64,000 bases of DNA. It comes from Marsupella aquatica (taxonomy: Eukaryota > Marchantiophyta). Within the stretch, counting starts at the first letter, position 1. Every line of letters starts with the position of its first letter. Below are positions 61,001 through 64,000 of the stretch, piece by piece. The notes under the pieces are model-generated. The model saw nothing but the letters and a program-made list of their open reading frames with translations. It searched no databases and was not told the DNA's origin. The stretch lies in NCBI GenBank assembly GCA_973895155.1, contig OZ316898.1:8618001-8682000 (forward strand), written 5' to 3'. The position numbers were made by a program, and so were the translations under genes.

Positions 61001-64000
61001 GCCCAACAGAGACTGCCAACAGAGACTGGAAAGTTAATGTAGGGTAGTACTATAATCAAGGACACCCACAGGCAGCTCATAAAAACATGAATCAAGTCTT
61101 ACCATGCCATACAAGGCCAGTATATTGAGGACATCCACCGAGGTCATTGAATCAAGAACTTGATACAGCATGGGACCATACGCAATGAGATGACTTCCTG
61201 ATCCACGATTGTCGGGACCCAAGGGAGGAGGAGAGAGCAGTTTAACTGCCAGTCGTACAGCATGTTCCTGTCCAAAGGTAAACAAAGGAGGCTTGAGAAC
61301 CATTCGTCCCAGGCTAAAATCCTTACACACATACCCACTTTCATTTTGAAACAGTAAAAGTTGCAACTGTAAAGCTCCCGGCCAACAAAATATAGATCGC
61401 AAAGCCTACTCGGTGCATGCACAAGAAACCTTTTATTTCAATTCTAGCCCAAGTGCGTACCACAAACACATACCTGAACATTCCAGCTACGACTAAGTGA
61501 TGCACCGCATAAAATACTTGCAGCAGCAGCACGCTCGTCATCAGGGCCATTGATAGCAATTTGGTACACTTTCTCCAGCTCTGTCACACTTCCATGAACA
61601 AGAGCAAGCAAAGATCTTTCACTAACAAACATTCAATCACTCTTTCAAGGGTAGTAGGACAGAGACACATTTCTCTCCCACTCTCTAGAACATTAACTTC
61701 TGTCAGATTGACTTTCCACAGTGGTTAGGTCCGTCAAGCTCAGTTTCTCACAGGGGTTCACTATTTCCTTCGGGGACGAGGATTTACTCCAGAACAAAGC
61801 TAGAAATCCAAGAAGCTAATTCAAGGGATAAACAAACTAATGCAGATCCATTCCACTTGATACGCGCAGCGACTTATCCACAGAAGAAGTCAGTCTTACC
61901 TTCCTGCTGGACTGTTCACAAGAGCATTTGTTAAAGACGCGGAGAGAGGAGCGCCTTCCATGAACGCTGCCCATGGAGAGCTTTGAGGGGGATTGGGCGG
62001 CGATAAGCTGCCTCCTGATCCTGTTTTCCCTAGCCAAAAATACGCCGTAGTGTCCAGTAATCCCCTTGAAATACATGCCTCCACAATTAAGTGTCTCATA
62101 TTACCCGCTGCAAACAAATCAATACGGAAAGTTTGGAATGTGTCAAACAAGTCTTCCTGGCCTTCAGTGCCAAAAGATTAATCTACTCAACAAAGTCAGA
62201 TAGATGTCGAGGGAGAAAATGGTATAGACAGTAGAAAGGTCGCGCTAACCTGTTGCTTTGGGCAATACACTTGGATCGTTGGCCATCCCTGCATTTGCAT
62301 TCAAATTGGCGAGAAAAGATGCTATGGATACCGCTGCTTGATTTGCGGCGACAACAGCAATTTTGGGGGGATACAGAAGAGCCTCAAACTGACCCAAAAC
62401 CTGCAAACTCAGGACATTAGCTGCACGCCGAACACCTTGGGACATTCGTTCTTTGTCATCTGCACTTCCATTGGAAATTGACATGCTCTCCCAGCGCATG
62501 TTACCATTTCCTGACAGGCCTTTTTCTTCTTCTTCCACGAGCACGAGGCAGGCCAAAGGCACATGTGACAAAAGCATGCACATCCGTGACTCAATATGTG
62601 GTTTCGGGCCCTCCACCCAATCACGATCCTGCAGTCCATGTTGCAAATCAAAACCCCAATACCTCGTTCAATCCAATGAATACACAGTCCAGAGCCGGAC
62701 AAACGTTTCCTCAGGATGACAGACATTCTGGAAACTTTGCATCAGACAATTAGACACCAGTCCCTTGGAAGCATAAGACATCCAAACGGAGACAAATTCA
62801 ATAAAAACGTGCCAGTTTGTATAAATCATCCAAAGCTTGTGACCTCGACTCAAATTCAAAGCCCCGTGTGTTAATGCTTTCACATACACACCCGATGAGT
62901 AAGGCGGAGTGCTGCCGTCCACGTAGCTAGAAAAACCTCAAGCCAGGAAGCTCCTTGCATGGCTTGCAATGTTTTCATAATATCTGCAATCAAAAACCCC
63001 TCGGTCCACTGAAGCTGTGCCCCCCTACAAATGGACACAAAGACTACAAAGACAAAGGAGAAGCAGCGTCTTACGGCGGCAGTGTAGAGCTAAATCAACC
63101 ACGAACGTAGAAACTATAAGAGATATGGCTGCCACGTAAAAACTTACTGAGGCATAAACCAAGGACGTGAGATACAGCAAAACTAATAAACCATTCGATA
63201 TTAATCCCGGCGGAAACATGGTGTCCGTTTAGGGTTTGTCTTTTTAAGGTCTCAAACATTTTTTAAGGTCGAGACAACATACAAGGAGCGGAGGGAACAT
63301 TGGGTCAGTATTTCGAACCGGCAATCGTCGCAGAAGGAGATTTGACATGAAGCCTTTGCTTTTCCATCGCAGCCTCCATGTATATATCCAAAGGAAGCCA
63401 AGCACTTAGGGTTCCAACACCCCACCCATCTCCAAAAGAACTACTTCGAGATCCACTATCCATCAGCGCTTGGATGACTGGGAGCTGGGTTGGTCGCCAC
63501 TCACGGTAGAGACCCTGCTGAATTGCAGCAGCAAGATTCCCAAGAGCCTCCGGTGCTTCTTTAGGAACTGACGACAATTTATTTCGAGTTAATAATTCAA
63601 GAGTATGCAGAGTCCGAGCAAAGACGCTCCATTGATCAGGTCTGTTGAGCATGTGAAAACAGAAAATTGCAATTAATTTCAAACGTTTGCAAAAACAACA
63701 ATTTACAATGCACTTCTTTCCTTCCATCTCGATTCAACACTTATAATGTACAAGATTCAAATCCTGGTGCAAGACAACAAGAATTTCAAACAACATAGTG
63801 GGTAGCCAGAACTCGTAGCCAAGAACCTCACGAGACTGACAGTGTATAAAGCAGATTTAGTGAAACAAGTTGTCGTGGAGTAATTCACCAAGAAATTGGA
63901 ACGTTATTATCACGGGGAACTCACAAGATCCTACGAGCCAGGCGGAGCAATGCAGCAGTTCGTTTATTTTGCATAATCTTGGCAACTAATTCAAGAGCAA
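58085..64000 (-). CDS. MED33: Mediator tail-module subunit 33 (REF4/RFR1-like), 3' ten exons, 5' end outside window
   Basis: Exons in transcript order: 63925-64000 (cut by the window edge), 63319-63641, 62892-62983, 62250-62628, 61900-62107, 61474-61621, 61103-61267, 60250-60955, 59754-59960 and 58085-59262. All nine introns are GT-AG (142-491 bp) and every junction keeps frame, giving 1159 residues to the stop. Arabidopsis MED33A/B have about 1300, so roughly the first 150-200 are missing. Family blocks include LSAWLPLDIYMEAAM, GNMRHLIVEAC, LCGASLSRSWNVQ, FPKLKAWYTQHQACIAST, NGNDWPSPAANL, LPLPLAALVSLTITFKLDK, LWTQKMRRWHDF, GGVGPLLGHG, LAPGMLYLR and HLELLASGLDGKIS. No catalytic site is expected. 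It is a large helical scaffold of the nuclear Mediator complex; Arabidopsis REF4/RFR1 restrain phenylpropanoid synthesis (established). No frameshift or premature stop is seen. Confidence 0.96.

Noticed and set aside
1-64000. CRISPR arrays, bacterial defence systems, biosynthetic operons, organelle inserts, tRNA or rRNA genes
   Set aside because: The tandem repeats lack regular unique spacers, the confirmed genes are plant nuclear genes, and no RNA gene or organelle sequence was recognised.

Overview
This window looks like nuclear DNA from a land plant with a fairly large, gene-poor genome. Two genes can be reconstructed with confidence. Both lie on the minus strand, both have short GT-AG introns (about 140-490 bp), and both belong to plant families: a three-exon R2R3-MYB of subgroup 9 (MIXTA-like) and a MED33/REF4-type Mediator subunit. 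No bacterial-style operons, organelle genes or intact viral genes were seen. The short introns and the MYB sequence around its R3 repeat would fit a seed-free plant (lycophyte, fern or bryophyte), but that is inference and the species cannot be fixed from the sequence.

Layout. 1-20.3 kb: no convincing gene. It holds several tandem arrays (1.7-2.8 kb, 10.1 kb, 14.6-15.4 kb), a tRNA-derived SINE with perfect 15-bp target-site duplications (10.6-10.9 kb), a dispersed repeat (12.3-12.6 kb) and one copy of a short inverted-repeat element (14.0 kb). 20.28-21.87 kb: the complete MIXTA-like MYB, followed upstream by a GA-rich leader and, about 1.3 kb further, compound microsatellites (23.2-23.4 kb). 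24-58 kb: long intergenic DNA built from decayed repeats. It includes a degenerate array of about 200 bp period (27.8-28.7 kb), a second copy of the dispersed repeat (30.5 kb), a possible LTR (33.2 kb), a long-armed foldback element (36.2-36.9 kb), a remnant of a non-LTR reverse-transcriptase zinc-binding domain (41.2 kb), a minisatellite (42.8-43.3 kb), and further copies of the inverted-repeat element (24.5, 47.2 and 54.5 kb), the last with an amplified terminus. 58.09-64.0 kb: the 3' ten exons of MED33, whose 5' end lies beyond the right edge.

The two genes are about 36 kb apart on the same strand and nothing suggests co-regulation by position. Both families are linked in other plants to surface and cell-wall chemistry (S9 MYBs with cuticle and epidermal cell shape, MED33/REF4 with phenylpropanoid homeostasis), but that shared theme is probably coincidence. 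I found no clearly new multi-gene system. The most informative unexplained structures are the repeat families, especially the inverted-repeat element and its terminal array.
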